This document shows positions 50,510 through 61,819 of a DNA stretch of 64,000 nt, piece by piece. Below the pieces are notes generated by a model that saw nothing but the letters and a program-made list of their open reading frames with translations, did no database searches and had not been told where the DNA came from. How positions within the stretch are numbered: position 1 is the stretch's first letter; each line of letters begins with the position of its first letter. A program made the translations under genes and the position numbers. Source of the stretch: Heligmosomoides polygyrus polygyrus (taxonomy: Eukaryota > Nematoda > Chromadorea > Rhabditida > Heligmosomidae); contig OX377202.1 in NCBI GenBank assembly GCA_947396885.1, positions 8,556,001 through 8,620,000 of the forward strand. The letters run 5' to 3'.

Positions 50510-51187
50510 AAAATACCATAATTACCATAATTATAATAAATGCCAAAATTATAAATATAAACATAGCTATAGCATAGTTATAATTTTTGATAGCATAATT
50601 ATAAATAAGTATAAATAATATGCCTTAATAATAACAATGAATAATAAGTATAAATAATGTCTTAATAATAAAAATAATGTTAATAAGAATAATGGCATTC
50701 TTACTAATATAATCTAACATAGTCTCAATGTAATAATAATATATTTTAAATAAATAAATAATGTTCTTAAATAATAAAATTTAAAATTTTTTACATAATA
50801 TTCTTATTTCCTTAGGAAAATAAAAGTTTAAAGCTTGTTTTAAAGAGTAAGAAGACGGATATTTTTTAGTGCTAAAAGCAGAGATTACGCCGTGCCCTCA
50901 AGACATTGCGATTTTTATTAAATTGTGAGTAGAATTTTTGTTTGCATGAAGTTGCACATCTATAAACGATGCAACAAACACTATTGGGAAGAACACACAT
51001 ATCGTCATTTCGATGCTTCATGTAAGCAGCATTTCTACAATGTCGAATAAAAATCACGAGAAACTTTTCTACTGCATGGCGCAATCTCGTTTTTAATGCA
51101 GTAAACTATCGCTGAATTGTTGCGCTCTAACACAAAATACAACTTTCTAGTTTTTTCTTTAAAAAAAGTTTTTATAAAATAATTAAA
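50510..51187. repeat. Family D interior
   Basis: AT-rich ATAATTATAATAA words followed by the palindromic core of family D (GAGATTACGCCGTGCCC against GCATGGCGCAATCTC). Confidence 0.5.
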
Positions 51188-51189
51188 TA

Positions 51190-53353
51190 TTAGGTAGTAA
51201 CGAAATAAATGGCACTGAACCACTGTAAATTTAAGCAGTTAATACCAGGCTGTCCAATAATTCTTGTCCGAAAATTTCACCATTTTTAATTTTTTTTTCA
51301 ACTTTCTTGAAAAGCAAGTCTGTTCAACAATATAATCACCACAGTTATCCACAACAGTGGCCCATCGATTGGGCAGGTCGACGATGCCCTTCGCCCAGAA
51401 CTCCGGGGGCTGCGACTCGAAGAAGTCCGCGCTGTCGGATTTGAGGTTGTCGTAGTTGGTGAATTTTCCTCCGGCCAAATGGTGCTTCAGCGGGCGGAAC
51501 AAGTGGTAGTCGGAGGGGGCGAGGTCCGGGGAATACGGCGGATGGGCAACCGTCTCCCAGCCGAGCGTCGCCAACTTCTGCTGAGTCTCCTTCGCCACGT
51601 GGGGGCGCGCGTAGTCGTGCAGCAGGTGGACCGAGGCCCGTCGGGGACGCTTTTCTCGGATGGCGGCGGCTAGTTTCTCGAGCTGATCGGTGTAGATGGA
51701 GGCGGTGACCGTCCTGCCTTGCGGGAGCAGCTCGAAATACAGCATGCCCTTGGCGTCCCACCAGAAGGCCTCCCGCTGTGCCCCCTGTCCTCGAGGCTCG
51801 TGTCGCCGCTCTCGAAACGATTGAGCCAGCGCCTGACTGTGCGTTGGGACACTGCATCCTCCTTGCACGCTCTGCAGATGTTGGCGACCGCGGAGCCTGT
51901 GTCGTTGCCAGCAGCCACTCGTAGTACATGAACGTACGAATTCGACCTTGGTCCATTTTAGCTTGTACTGGTAGCTAGACGCGGGGACTACGCCTTATAT
52001 ACCCCTGGCGTGGAACTCTGGAGAATCTTCTAGAAGGTTTTTACACTTGCCTGATATTATAACACTTCTAAGGAAAATTATAGAATTTTGAAAATTTTCG
52101 GACAGAAATTATTGGACAGCCTGGTATCTCGGCTTGTAGGCAAGTTTATTAATCGAAATAAAAACCTTCTGATTTTACACATCTTTTCCAACGTGACACA
52201 AGCTTTTTTATCCCGGTAGCATGAAAATCAGAAGCTCTGGAATTGACGAAATCTTCGAAGGCACTTTCGGCATCCTGTTGGTATTTGAATATTTTCCCTA
52301 CCAAGAAGTCGCCAAGATGCTTGAAGAAATGGTAGTCTGTTGGGAGAGGTCGGGGGAAAACGGAGGATGTGGTAGAGTTTCAATGCTCAGCTCATTCAGT
52401 TTCTGCAACGTCATTCGTGCTACATGGGGGCGAGCATCGTCGTGCAGAAGGAGAACTCGCCTTCGGTTTACCAAGGCCGGCCGGATATCCTTCAACTTTT
52501 TCATCATTTCTTCAATTTCAATGCAGTACTTCTCTGCCGTGATGGATTCCGCGGGAGGGAGGAAGCTGTGGTGAATAATTCCCAGCGAACACCACCATAC
52601 TGTCACCATTACTTTCTTTGGGTGCAATTCCGGCTTCGCAAAAACCTTGGGGCTCTCATCGCTGTCCACCCACTGTGCCGATCGTCGCCTGTTGTCGTAC
52701 TTTATCCATTTCTCGTCACAGGTTACGATGCGATCAAGGAATGGGTCCGTTTCGTCCCGTAGAAGCAGTGCGGACGAGATCTCATATCGTCGGTTTCTTT
52801 GCTCCTCAGACAGCTAGTGAGGCACCCATCTTTCCAGCTTTTTGGTCTTTGCAATTTCCTTCAGATGCCGGGCAGCTGTGTTGAGACTGACGCCAAGAAC
52901 CTTCGCTATCTCCCTGGTACCTGTGTGTGGATCCTCCTCTACCACATCTCTCAGCTTGTCCTCATCAGTATCACTATGCCTCCCACGACTTTCATGTTCT
53001 TCCAAGCTCTCATTTCCATTCCGCAACTTCTGATACCAACGATACGCCGTCCGAATTGTGGAACATCCTTGACCGAATGCGGCGTTGATCTTCTCGTCCG
53101 CCTCCTTAGCTGTAGTGCCCTGCTTGAATTCATACAAGTAAATGCCTCGGATTACCCTTTTGTCCATCTGCAAAAAAGTCAATAAAACTCTAAAATTTTC
53201 CCACTTTTACATAGAAAATTTGGTACTCTCCGGTAGAGCAAAGTTTGCGCTTCTAAATGATATGCCACATGTTACGGTTTGTTCTTGATCAAACGCGTAA
53301 AGACGCGCCAAAAAATGGCGCTAGCCAGTGCCATTTAATTCGTTACAACCTAA
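51190..53353 (-). pseudogene. Mariner B transposon, 1282 bp without its insertion
   Basis: The TIRs TTAGGTAGTAACGAAATAAA (51190) and, inverted, TTAGGTTGTAACGAATTAAA (53353) are flanked by TA. The minus-strand transposase starts near 53167 (MDKRVIRGIYLYEFKQG), with IRTAYRWYQKLRNGNESLEE (helix-turn-helix 1), TGTREIAKVLGVSLNTAARH (helix-turn-helix 2), LDRIVTCDEKWIKYDNRR (first Asp), MVTVWWCSLGIIHHSF, LLHDDARPHVARMTLQKL (second Asp) and LPHPPFSPDLS before the third Asp region. Two lesions: a TAG at 52814-52812 and a one-base loss near 52341-52348 that takes the third Asp (PTDYHF) out of frame. Mariner A (51245-52124) sits between the left TIR and the coding region. Confidence 0.9.
51245..52124 (-). 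pseudogene. Mariner A transposon, 880 bp, internal deletion
   Basis: The TIR CCAGGCTGTCCAATAATT is present at both ends in inverted orientation, flanked by TA (51243-51244, 52125-52126). Minus strand: MDQGRIRTFMYYEWLLAT, NICRACKEDAVSQRTVRRWL and NRFESGDTSLEDRGHSGRP (helix-turn-helix 1 and linker), then an abrupt jump to FWWDAKGMLYFELLPQGRTV, LLHDYARPHVAKETQQKL (second Asp), YSPDLAPSDYHLFRPLKHHL (third Asp, 34-residue spacing). The second helix-turn-helix and the first catalytic Asp are deleted, and the N-terminal part needs frame changes. The long GC-rich frame and TIR identity suggest recent arrival. Confidence 0.9.
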
Positions 53354-53605
53354 TAGATAATAAAATAATTTAATTTGGACGGAATGAGTGTAATAAAAAA
53401 ATTTAATTTTTGATAAAAATTGAAAAGTAAAAATTTGTTTTTAAAAAATTAAACAGTTGAACTAAAAAATTCAAGAAAGCTATGCCAATTTTATTCTTGA
53501 ACAAAATTATTCTAACCATCTCAGAGTCTGTAAGAAATTCTTTCGATTTGGAAGACTTTGATTTCAGAAGCATCATTTGCCCAATTTAACGTGAAAATGG
53601 AATAT

Positions 53606-54540
53606 CATCCCTGTCTTCGCCCTCAATGTCCGAAACAACATCGGTTTGGCTTTCTGAGCATCGTTGAAGCGAACTGGGTCGTCTCCGAAAATTAACCACT
53701 TAGCTTGAAATTGGAGAAACATCATAGAGCTAACAACAGCTCAAGGAACATTCTTTCTGCCAAAATTTTTGAGGGGATTAGTGGAGCACGTGACTATGAA
53801 AGGACACTGCACCTATTTTCCAATAAGACCAGGCGTTAGTAGTACACCGAGTGTTCTGAACATGCCGTGGGAGTTGGAGGAGGGAAACCGAGAGCAGGAC
53901 GTTTTGTGGAGGATGTGGAGACGCTGAAGTGTTTTCGTGTGGATCCTGAGGACATGTTCTCGTCGGATCCCTAAGCGCTTGACACGCGACATCCGTCACG
54001 CTAGACTTATTCTGTTCTCTTTTCGCTGCTCGGCTGTTGGCTTAATCTAATCTGGATCTATCCTAGCCGGGAGGGGTCAACCCTAAAGTGTCAGATGCGT
54101 CTCTCCCCGCTCCATGCCACACTACCACATCTCCAGAATTTAAATAGAAGCTTCGCAGCTATTATTCAATTCCAAAGCATTAGATGCGCCAATTGTGCAG
54201 TCTTCCGACGACCACGTGCTGGCGACTCCGCTGACCGGCTAATTCCCCGCTCGCTTTCAAATCGAGTTGTGCATCACCGTAAACTCCAGTGCCTAACTAA
54301 GTTGGTTGCAGTTTCGCACGTTGGCCACGTAGGTCTTCTTTCGACGACGCCCAATAGTTTGCCGACAAATCAGATTTCGCTTATTTCCTTGAACACAGAA
54401 CGGGCGCACTCGTGGATCCGGATTGTAGCTAGTCCTCATGGCATTTCGCCAGTAGCTAAGTTGGAGAAGTCACTCTTTGCTCCGGACTATTTTGCCTAAC
54501 ACTGAAATCTATTGGATTCACCCCTATAAGGGTAACATGT
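53606..54540. other. No gene recognised
   Basis: A 134-codon plus frame at 54095-54499 (MRLSPLHATLPHLQNLNRSF...) has no recognised domain. It starts just after a GGATCTATCCTAGCCGGGAG word shared with 6330 and 47625, so it may lie within that repeat family. Nothing else stands out. Confidence 0.3.
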
Positions 54541-54555
54541 CAGAACACTGTAAAA

Positions 54556-55206
54556 GGAAGCAGGATAGAGAACGACGTCACTAACCATAAATACCTTTTG
54601 GGATGCGCCACGCATTCTACTTCTACAAATTTGTCCTGGAGGCGACCATAGAGGTGACTTGCGGTGGCCAGCTGATGAACAATTTAGCGCTTCATCCCTC
54701 CCAGGCAAGTGCAGAACCAATTCACCGATCCCGGAGGGATGGAAAGGTTGAGAGGGACATCTTAACCACGAACCTGAGCCAGGACTCTTGAGCTACTCTT
54801 ACCGGCCGGTAAGTGTTATATATACCGTCAGTCCCACTTACCCTCGAGTCATGAAAGCGCGGCGGGGGAAAATCAGCGGTAAGATTCGAGGTAAATGCTA
54901 CCTCGCTAGCGCGTCAACATTTACCGCCAAAGCAAGGGTGTTGCTCCCCCCCCCCCCCACCCCTAATTTCTGACCCAACGCAACGACCCTAGCCGTTGCC
55001 AACTCACCCGCTTAGAAGCTGAGTTGTTAACGAAACCTATGCCTTGGCGATCATGAATCAGAAACAGAGGTAAGTTCCCGGTAAGTGGCCGGTGAGCGGT
55101 CGTCGAGGTAAATCGGAGTAGGACTTACCGCCGGCCACGTTCATAAATCCGGGCTCTGCTGGTGTCGGGTGCACGCGCCACCTCCTCTGACTGCATTACA
55201 AGCGTC
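54556..55206 (-). mobile_element. SINE A interrupted by a MITE
   Basis: The 3' two-thirds lie at 54556-54776 (GGGATGCGCCACGCATTCTA through GGAGGGATGG and AACCTG). The tRNA-like 5' part resumes at about 55159 (GGTGTCGGGTGCACGCGC, CTCCTCTGACTGCATTACA). The insertion point is within ACCTGGT of the SINE. Confidence 0.75.
54777..55155. mobile_element. Harbinger-type MITE G4 in SINE A
   Basis: It starts AGCCAGGACTCTTGAGC and ends with the loose inverse TTCATAAATCCGGGCT, flanked by CTG at 54774-54776 and 55156-55158 (a further CTG follows). The arms continue with ACTTACC/GGTAAGT-type words. A 13-base C run is at 54946-54958. It occupies the same SINE A site as G2. Confidence 0.65.
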
Positions 55207-55318
55207 CCCTATATTAAAACAATATTTAGCTTTAAAAAATGTTTTAAAATTTTGTAAAAAAAAAACTCATGATGCAATACTAGCATCCCCTTACTTCACT
55301 GATGAACCATCGGAGAGA

Positions 55319-56335
55319 TCTTACCTATATACTATATAATCGGCTAATGTCATGTGTCCCTCACGGGTAGGGGACTGAAGCCAAGAGATGCCTACGGCAT
55401 TGCGGCGTATGTCGGCCGGGTTTTCTTTCAGCTTAACTATGGCGATTGCTGGCGAACTATATCCTTGGCGGCAGATCTTCCGAGCTTTCGATATTTTGAG
55501 CAGGCAACGCGTCAGGGTATCGATGAGGATCAAGTGCCAAGCGCCGGGAACAAGAAGACGTGCCCTAGACGTTCAACGTGCGCAGGGATGCAGAAGACGT
55601 ACTGAAGACGTCGTCCAACGTGCGTAGGGATTCAGAAGACATGCCGAACACGTCGGCAACCATGCATGGCGAGCCGTAGACGTGCCGAACACACATACAA
55701 CCATGCATGGCGAGTCGTGGACGTGCCGAAGACGTCGGCAACCGTGCATGGCGAGCCGTAGACGTTCCGAACACGTCGGTGACCGTGCCTGGCGAGCCGT
55801 AGACGTGCTGAACACGTGCCCGACAGTCGACGACCGTGCATGGTGATGCCGTTGACGTGCCGAACTCGTCGACAACCGTGCCTGGGCATTTAAATGATCA
55901 TCGATGAGACACGTTCACTGCGTGGAGGCAATCGATATCGAACGATATTATCGATTTTTTAAGGATAGCGTTCAAGCAGCACGAAACTTCAGCCGTGGGA
56001 GTAGTCGCGGTCGCTGAACACGAATCTGAAGTTTGTTTTTGAGGTATCGATCACCATCAATCGATATTGATCAAACTATACATGGTTCATTTTTCTGTTC
56101 CTTTCTAACTTGCCGCAATCGACGCAATTAAGGTGTTCTTCCTGCAGAAACCATGAAATAGGTTGCAGCTAAAATTGATGATGGGAAGTTATGCGGCTCA
56201 CAGGCCGCTCTGACGGCTGTACTCTATATAGTAAAACCTGTTCATTATCGCAATGAAAGGATGAAAGTCTAAAAGTTGGGAAAAGAAGATGGTCGGAGCG
56301 TTCTCTTCTCGGGGTTTGGGGGCGAAGTCCCAACC
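55319..56335 (+). mobile_element. Helitron, 3' end degraded
   Basis: It starts TCTTACCTATATACTATATA after an A, and then matches the Helitron at 46676-45686 (AATCGGCTAATGTCATGTGTC, GAAGCCAAGAGATGCC, GGCGATTGCTGGCGAAC, CGCCGGGAACAAGAAGACG). Near 56308-56335 it has CTTCTCGGGGTTTGGGGGCG, the counterpart of the 3' GGGGC hairpin, but the terminal hairpin and CTAG are missing. Confidence 0.75.
55573..55890 (+). repeat. Minisatellite, 41-42 bp units, inside Helitron
   Basis: Two units of the CAACGTGCG.AGGGAT.CAGAAGACG type are followed by units of the CACGTCGGCAACC.TGCATGGCG type at 55647, 55688, 55729, 55770 and 55811 (exact 41-bp steps). Because 41 is not a multiple of three, all three minus frames stay open and look like genes; they are not. 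Confidence 0.85.
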
Positions 56336-56621
56336 AGTCCTTGTAATAAATATGGTAACTCTGAAGGAAGGTGGCGAAAAGAACCGTGAGAGCTTATTTT
56401 AATTTTTCACATCATTCAAGTAAATCTTAATTACTGGAAACCTGGGCATTACTTCTACCATATCTTAATGCATGGCGATCTGAATTTGTTGGTGTAGTTG
56501 AGTAAGAGGTTCAGTCGCGAGCTTGTACTTCCTTACAGTAAAGATTGAACTAGGATGAAGGAATAAAATGGCCAGAAGTTAGAAATGAAGTGAACAAATC
56601 GTGAGAAGTGACGAGAATTGA
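56336..56621. other. No gene recognised
   Basis: Unique-looking sequence between a Helitron and the small frame at 56622. Confidence 0.3.
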
Positions 56622-56763
56622 ATGATAATCTTTCGGCTATGGATAAGAGGGCTACTAATTTTGCTCCTTGGCGCAGAAGTTCTTGATAAGGATTTCGAGA
56701 AAGATTTCAGAAGCGTGTTTGCTGAAGGACATACTGCAACTGGGAAAAAGTGCACTAGAAGTA
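56622..56763 (+). CDS. Small open frame with signal-peptide-like start, cut by mariner
   Basis: MIIFRLWIRGLLILLLGAEV followed by LDKDFEKDFRSVFAEG and HTATGKKCTRS. The first 20 residues are hydrophobic with an early Arg, like a signal peptide. The frame runs directly into a mariner TIR at 56764, so any original C terminus is lost. No homologue is recognised. Confidence 0.2.
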
Positions 56764-57170
56764 TTAGGTTGTTGCATGTAAAATTGCCAATAACAGATCG
56801 TAACTTCGTTTGGATGCAGTTTTATTAATCGTAGTAAGCACCGTTACAATGAACACACCTTTTCCAACGCGACAATAGCTTATACTTCACTTTTGCAGAA
56901 ATCAGAACGACGAGAATTAATGAAACAAAAAGTCATTTTCAACATCATCTTAGTTGCTGAATTTTTTCCTTTACATGACGATTTAAATGATTGAAAAAAA
57001 GATATTCGGTAGGGGACAGATCTGGTGAACGTGCTGGATGTGACAGAGTTTCGTATCCCAATTCATCCAGTTCTCGAACTTCGGATCTTCTTGACCAATC
57101 AGAATTTTGCACCTATTGTGCACTTCTTTATATTATCGGAGAATTATTATTTTAAGGCTCAAAAGAGGTT
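56764..57170 (-). pseudogene. Mariner 3' fragment
   Basis: A TIR TTAGGTTGTTGCATG at 56764 is preceded by TA. The minus strand reads LSHPARSPDLSPTEYLFFNH followed by LNRHVKEKNSA, the mariner C-terminal block; the position of the third catalytic Asp (PTD) is Glu here. The remaining transposase and second TIR are absent. Confidence 0.7.
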
Positions 57171-58321
57171 GAGGAGCTCCACGAAGAGATGGAAATTCGC
57201 GGGTGACCTTTTCGCCAAACGCTTCGGGCTATGTACTAATCCCGGCTAAAAGGTGGCGAGCGAAAAGGGCAATGGATCTTGAGAATCGGACGCAGAGCTG
57301 AGCACTCACTAGAGGAAGGGAGGCAGGACAACAGAGGAATTGAGTCCTCCTTTGTTTGAAGGTAACATCAAGGATGAGATGTTGTCGCATTGGTTTCTTG
57401 AAATTCAGGAATTCGGAGGCGACACACCAAGTATCCTTTTAAAGCTTACCTTTTAGTTGTGTTTTTTTTTCTTGCTAGAAAATGATTTACCTCTTTGATT
57501 TAACTAGAAATAGCAAGAAAAATTAGTCGCTCTTGGTGTCCATAAAGCGGAGGAGCCTTCTGAGCCATTCTGGCACAAGGCAGGGAGGAACGACGTTAGT
57601 GGCACGAACTCGAGTAAATTATTGATTATTGATTTTCAATTCTTTTTAGCTATATTTAAAGCTACTTAATCACCAAGAAGGTCAAGTATAGAAAGACGCA
57701 TTGAAGTCTAGTCTGAGGGCGTGTATGTAGCTTCGTCCAAATATCGGCCGGTTCTCGCAGATGACTTTTTATATTGATCGTACGCATAAACTAATCAATA
57801 GTAGTCGATGAAATAGCTTTTAGCGTTGCTAATAGTTTAAATCATGGCCCACTAGGTGAATATGTTAGCCAGAAGGGACAGAATCCCCAACAAGTCAACA
57901 GTGACCATTATCGATCGGTTTTATCGATTTCTACCCGTCAGTAATAAGTCACGTTCGCCAAACCACTTGAGGCGGAACTAGTCTGAAGGTACTAGATAGT
58001 TACAAACAGCAAACAAATTCAACCGAGAAAAGCAACGCCGATTTCTCTACGACACCAGACTTATCTCCGTCTTTTTCGCGAGGATTCAGGCAAAAATTTA
58101 TAATATAGATCGACTTGGAACGATTGCTAGACTACCTACGTTTGTTGTGACTTCATGCAGAGAAGTAAAAATATGGGCCATTGATGAAAAATAAAAATAA
58201 GTAAAAATTAATCAAAAATAAGAGGATCCTTGTCCATCAGCATAGATCGAATAAAGTAAATAAAAATGAATACGCATAAATAAAACAAATAACAATGAAA
58301 TAAATAATAAAAATGATCCTA
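57171..58321. other. No gene recognised
   Basis: No convincing frames. ATCGATCGGTTTTATCGAT words at 57912-57930 resemble Helitron interior sequence. Confidence 0.3.
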
Positions 58322-58860
<539 letters not shown>

Positions 58861-58912
58861 AATAATAAATAAACACATAAATAAAGAGAATAGTAAATAA
58901 TAATTAAATATA

Positions 58913-59805
58913 TTAGGTTGGCAATTAATTTCGTAGACTCTCAAGCGCCTTCAAAAAAAGTGTTCATAAACAAATAACAAATAACAGTTTTCAAACAAAG
59001 TAAGATCTCTTGGAACGCGGGACTGCTTCCCATTTATCAGCTACCTGGCCCATCCCACAGCTGTAGAATTCTTCTGCTTTTGAAGCCAAGAATCATTGGA
59101 GGTGCATTTTGACATGGTCCACATTAATAAATCGCCCTCCAACCAAGAAGTGCTTCAGCGAGCTATAAAGGTGCTAGTCATTTGGCTTCAGCCTGTGCTG
59201 TAAGGTGGGTGAGTTAGACGCTCCCAGCTAAGGTCTTCGATTTCTTGAAGCTCCCGATTCGTGACGTGTGATCTGGCGTTATCTCGCTGATAGATAATTC
59301 CGCTCCTGAAAATCTGTCTGAACCGATTCCAGCGGAGTTCAGCCTGCGCGCGGCCAGGTTGAGAAGAGCAGATTACAGCATTAATGCTGGAACCGTTCTT
59401 GATGAGCTTCCAGAAGTTAATACCTTCTTGACACCACCAAACGGAGGGAACGCAGCGAACCGGACGCCTCAAAAAATAGAAAACCTTGACTGGGAGCGTC
59501 AAACTAATACACCTTGCAGCCCAGACCTTGCGCCAAGTGACAACAACATTCTTAGTTCGGTGCAGTACTTCTTGGTTGGATACCGATTTAATAATGTGGA
59601 CCGGGTCAAAATGCACCTTCAAAGATTCCTGGCCTTAAAAGCACAATAACTCTATGGCCGTGGGATAGACCAGCTACCTGATATATGGGTAGCACTTCTG
59701 CGTTCCGAGGGATCTAATTTTGATTAAAGATTGTCATTAGTTATTTGTTAATAAATACTTTTGCTGAAGATTCTTGAGAGTACACGATATTAGTTGCCAA
59801 CCTAG
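58913..59805 (-). pseudogene. Mariner derivative with two 3' ends, 893 bp
   Basis: TIRs TTAGGTTGGCAATTAATTTC (58913) and, inverted, CTAGGTTGGCAACTAATATC (59805) have TA on both sides. The minus strand from about 59450 reads VWWCQEGINFWKLIKNGSSI, IYQRDNARSHVTNRELQEI and LSWERLTHPPYS (middle and C-terminal catalytic domain). The plus strand from about 59470 reads KIENLDWERQTN, CSPDLAPSDNNILSSVQYFL and VDRVKMHLQRF, the C-terminal domain again in opposite orientation. The N-terminal half and 5' end are absent. The two C-terminal copies are clearly diverged from each other. Confidence 0.8.
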
Positions 59806-60714
59806 TATATATAAATATGGTTAAAGAAAATAAAGCTAAAATAAAGCGATTAAATCGCTGCGGAACGTGATTATGATGAACTAAGGTGGTACACTGCGCA
59901 GTTAGTCAAGTCCAGAAAATGAGGCGGCTCAGATGAATGGAGTCTAGACACTTAGAGCTAGAAAGTTGAACTAACTGAAAGCTAATGAATTCGATTGAAG
60001 AAGTGCCTCTTGAGAAAACAATCTCCAGCCGGAGAAAAACAAACTTTCAAAAACGGCCACAGCTCTCAATAGGGGATGGATTTGCTCAGTTTCTATAGAA
60101 AGGCCGAAACGTTGGAAAAGTGTTTCAGCGAACGTTGAATCGAAGCGAGTTAATCGGAAACGACCGATGTAAGCTGTCCCGACTTCGAAAAATTGGGAAC
60201 TGCATAAAGTATTGGTTCGGCGAAAAAAACGTAAATCCATGCGAAAAACTCCAGACTGCTGTCGGTCATCCGAGACAGGCGAAACGCTGGGATATCTGTC
60301 ATAGAGGGCATTGGACGCAGACTCGCACAGCAATTATTGCGTTAGTGAGTGGATTCGAGACGCCCACGGTGATGGCAAGTAGGGTTGGTGACAGCCTACA
60401 TGACGTTATTCAGCTCTGCAGTTCTGGACTGGGAGGGTGATTGTATTTGAAAGGATCTGGCAATGTTTCTGGATGGATAAACATCCCATTAATGCTGCTG
60501 ATGTCGACGTTCATTGAATATGTATGCACTGAAATTCAATTTAGAACATGCGTAGGGCACGAAAAAACTGAAGAAAAATTGGATTTCAACAAGAGACGAG
60601 AAGAAGGGCATACGCATTCAAAATGCTTCCATACTCCCCTATTGGATGACGTATCCCTCAGAGATTGATGCTGACGTTTATCCAATATCTATTTGGGATG
60701 TGAAAAACAAACAA
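59806..60714. other. No gene recognised
   Basis: A 106-codon plus frame at 60120-60440 (MFQRTLNRSELIGNDRCKLS...) has no recognised domain. No repeat from elsewhere in the window is seen. Confidence 0.3.
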
Positions 60715-60962
60715 AAAGCGCGTTTGGCGCAGTCGGAGGAGGTGCCGGCTGTCGCGTACACTCGATACCATGTTCCTGGTTCAGATTTCGCGCTCAGGCC
60801 AAGCAAGCGCCTTCCATCCCTCCGGGGTGGTGAATTGGTATCAGACTTGTCTGGGAAGGATAAGACGCCCGAACGCATTCAAATCACCTCCACGATATCC
60901 CGCAGAGGCAGAGTGCTTGGCACATCCCAAAGGGGATTAAGTAACGCCGTTCTTTATCATTA
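60715..60962 (+). mobile_element. SINE A with small internal deletion
   Basis: GCGCGTTTGGCGCAGTCGG, GTTCCTGGTTCAGATTTCGC and CATCCCAAAGGGGATTAAG are present in order. About 45 bp around the GGCTGGCCACCGC segment is missing. Confidence 0.8.
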
Positions 60963-61139
60963 ACCTTACACATTTTAGAGCTAAGGGATATTATGGAGTC
61001 AATCTGAATTTGGTAGCAGCGACCGATCGATTTCCCGTCTCTAATGGTCAACTAACTATTGAACAAAATCGATAAAGTTGATCAATGACGGGCTAGTCCA
61101 GTGATATCGTTAACCTAACTTGAGGTGTGTTCGTAAAGG

Positions 61140-61400
61140 AGGATAAATAGCTTATTCAATTTCTTTGGGATGCGCCACGTATTCTACTTCTGCGAGGTGT
61201 CGTGAAGTCGGTTTGAACGCGTCTAGCTTATACGAGTCAACTATTCGTGGTTCGAGTTTCGTCTAGGCCCTCTACTCCTTCTGAACTTGGTGAATCAGGC
61301 TAAGGAGGGCAAAACACTAATTTCTCATTGGCTGATTACCAGAAGTCGTTGTAATTAAAAGAAAAAAGCTCCAAGACATTCCGTAGAGGTAGAAAGTGGT
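61140..61400. mobile_element. Inverted pair of SINE A fragments
   Basis: 61140-61225 is a minus-strand 3' piece (GGGATGCGCCACGTATTCTA). 61248-61400 is a diverged plus-strand piece (GTGGTTCGAGTTTCGTCTAG, ATTGGCTGATTACCAGAAG, CATTCCGTAGAGGTAGAAAG). Confidence 0.5.
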
Positions 61401-61819
61401 CACACAGTTCATTAACCTCTCCATCTAAGCACGAAAATTTCAGTTCATTCGAGCTGTCGAGGCGACAAAGCATGAGACTCTCAGCCGTCTACTACAGCTA
61501 CAACGTGGTAAGTTCTTCTGCAGTAAATTGCAAACTATGAAACTAAAAAAGAAGTGTGGTATCGCGTCCATACGTATAAGCAGTCTAGTATAGTGAAAGG
61601 CAATGGAGAAGGAAGTGGACTGAGCCTCGGCGAGCATAGAACAAGGAGTGCTGGAGGAATATTTCATTAAACGGAGAACAAAAACTCGGAATAGGATGTG
61701 ACTAAAGTATGCAACTAGGCAGCGAGTGTAATTCGAGTGCAGCAATGTCAAGAACTCGAGGTGATGCAGTTCATGAAATGGGCCGAAGTCACGCACAGAA
61801 TATTTTCCATGGAGCTATC
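61401..61819. other. No gene recognised
   Basis: A 118-codon minus frame at 61440-61796 is not recognised. Confidence 0.3.

Larger units (their letters stand above)
48745..53605. mobile_element. Family D foldback element, copy 2, with three insertions
   Basis: The left arm at about 48900-49030 (AAGACTTTTGAAATTAAAG, ACTAGAGACTCCAAAAAG) and right arm at 53480-53605 (TTCAAGAAAGC, TATTCTAACCATCTCAGAG, TTTGATTTCAGAAGC) face each other. The interior at 50760-51187 (AAAGCTTGTTTTAAAGAGTA, GATTTTTATT/AATAAAAATC) matches the interior of the 28.2 kb copy. An RTE (49274-50498) and mariner B (51190-53353, itself holding mariner A) interrupt it. Subtracting these leaves about 1.46 kb. Confidence 0.65.

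Noticed and set aside
54095..54499. 134-codon gene
   Set aside because: No start context, domain or splice signals, and it begins inside a repeat word shared with 6.3 and 47.6 kb; left as unrecognised.
55565..55889. Three overlapping minus-strand frames of 69-100 codons
   Set aside because: They arise from a 41-bp tandem repeat whose period keeps all frames open.
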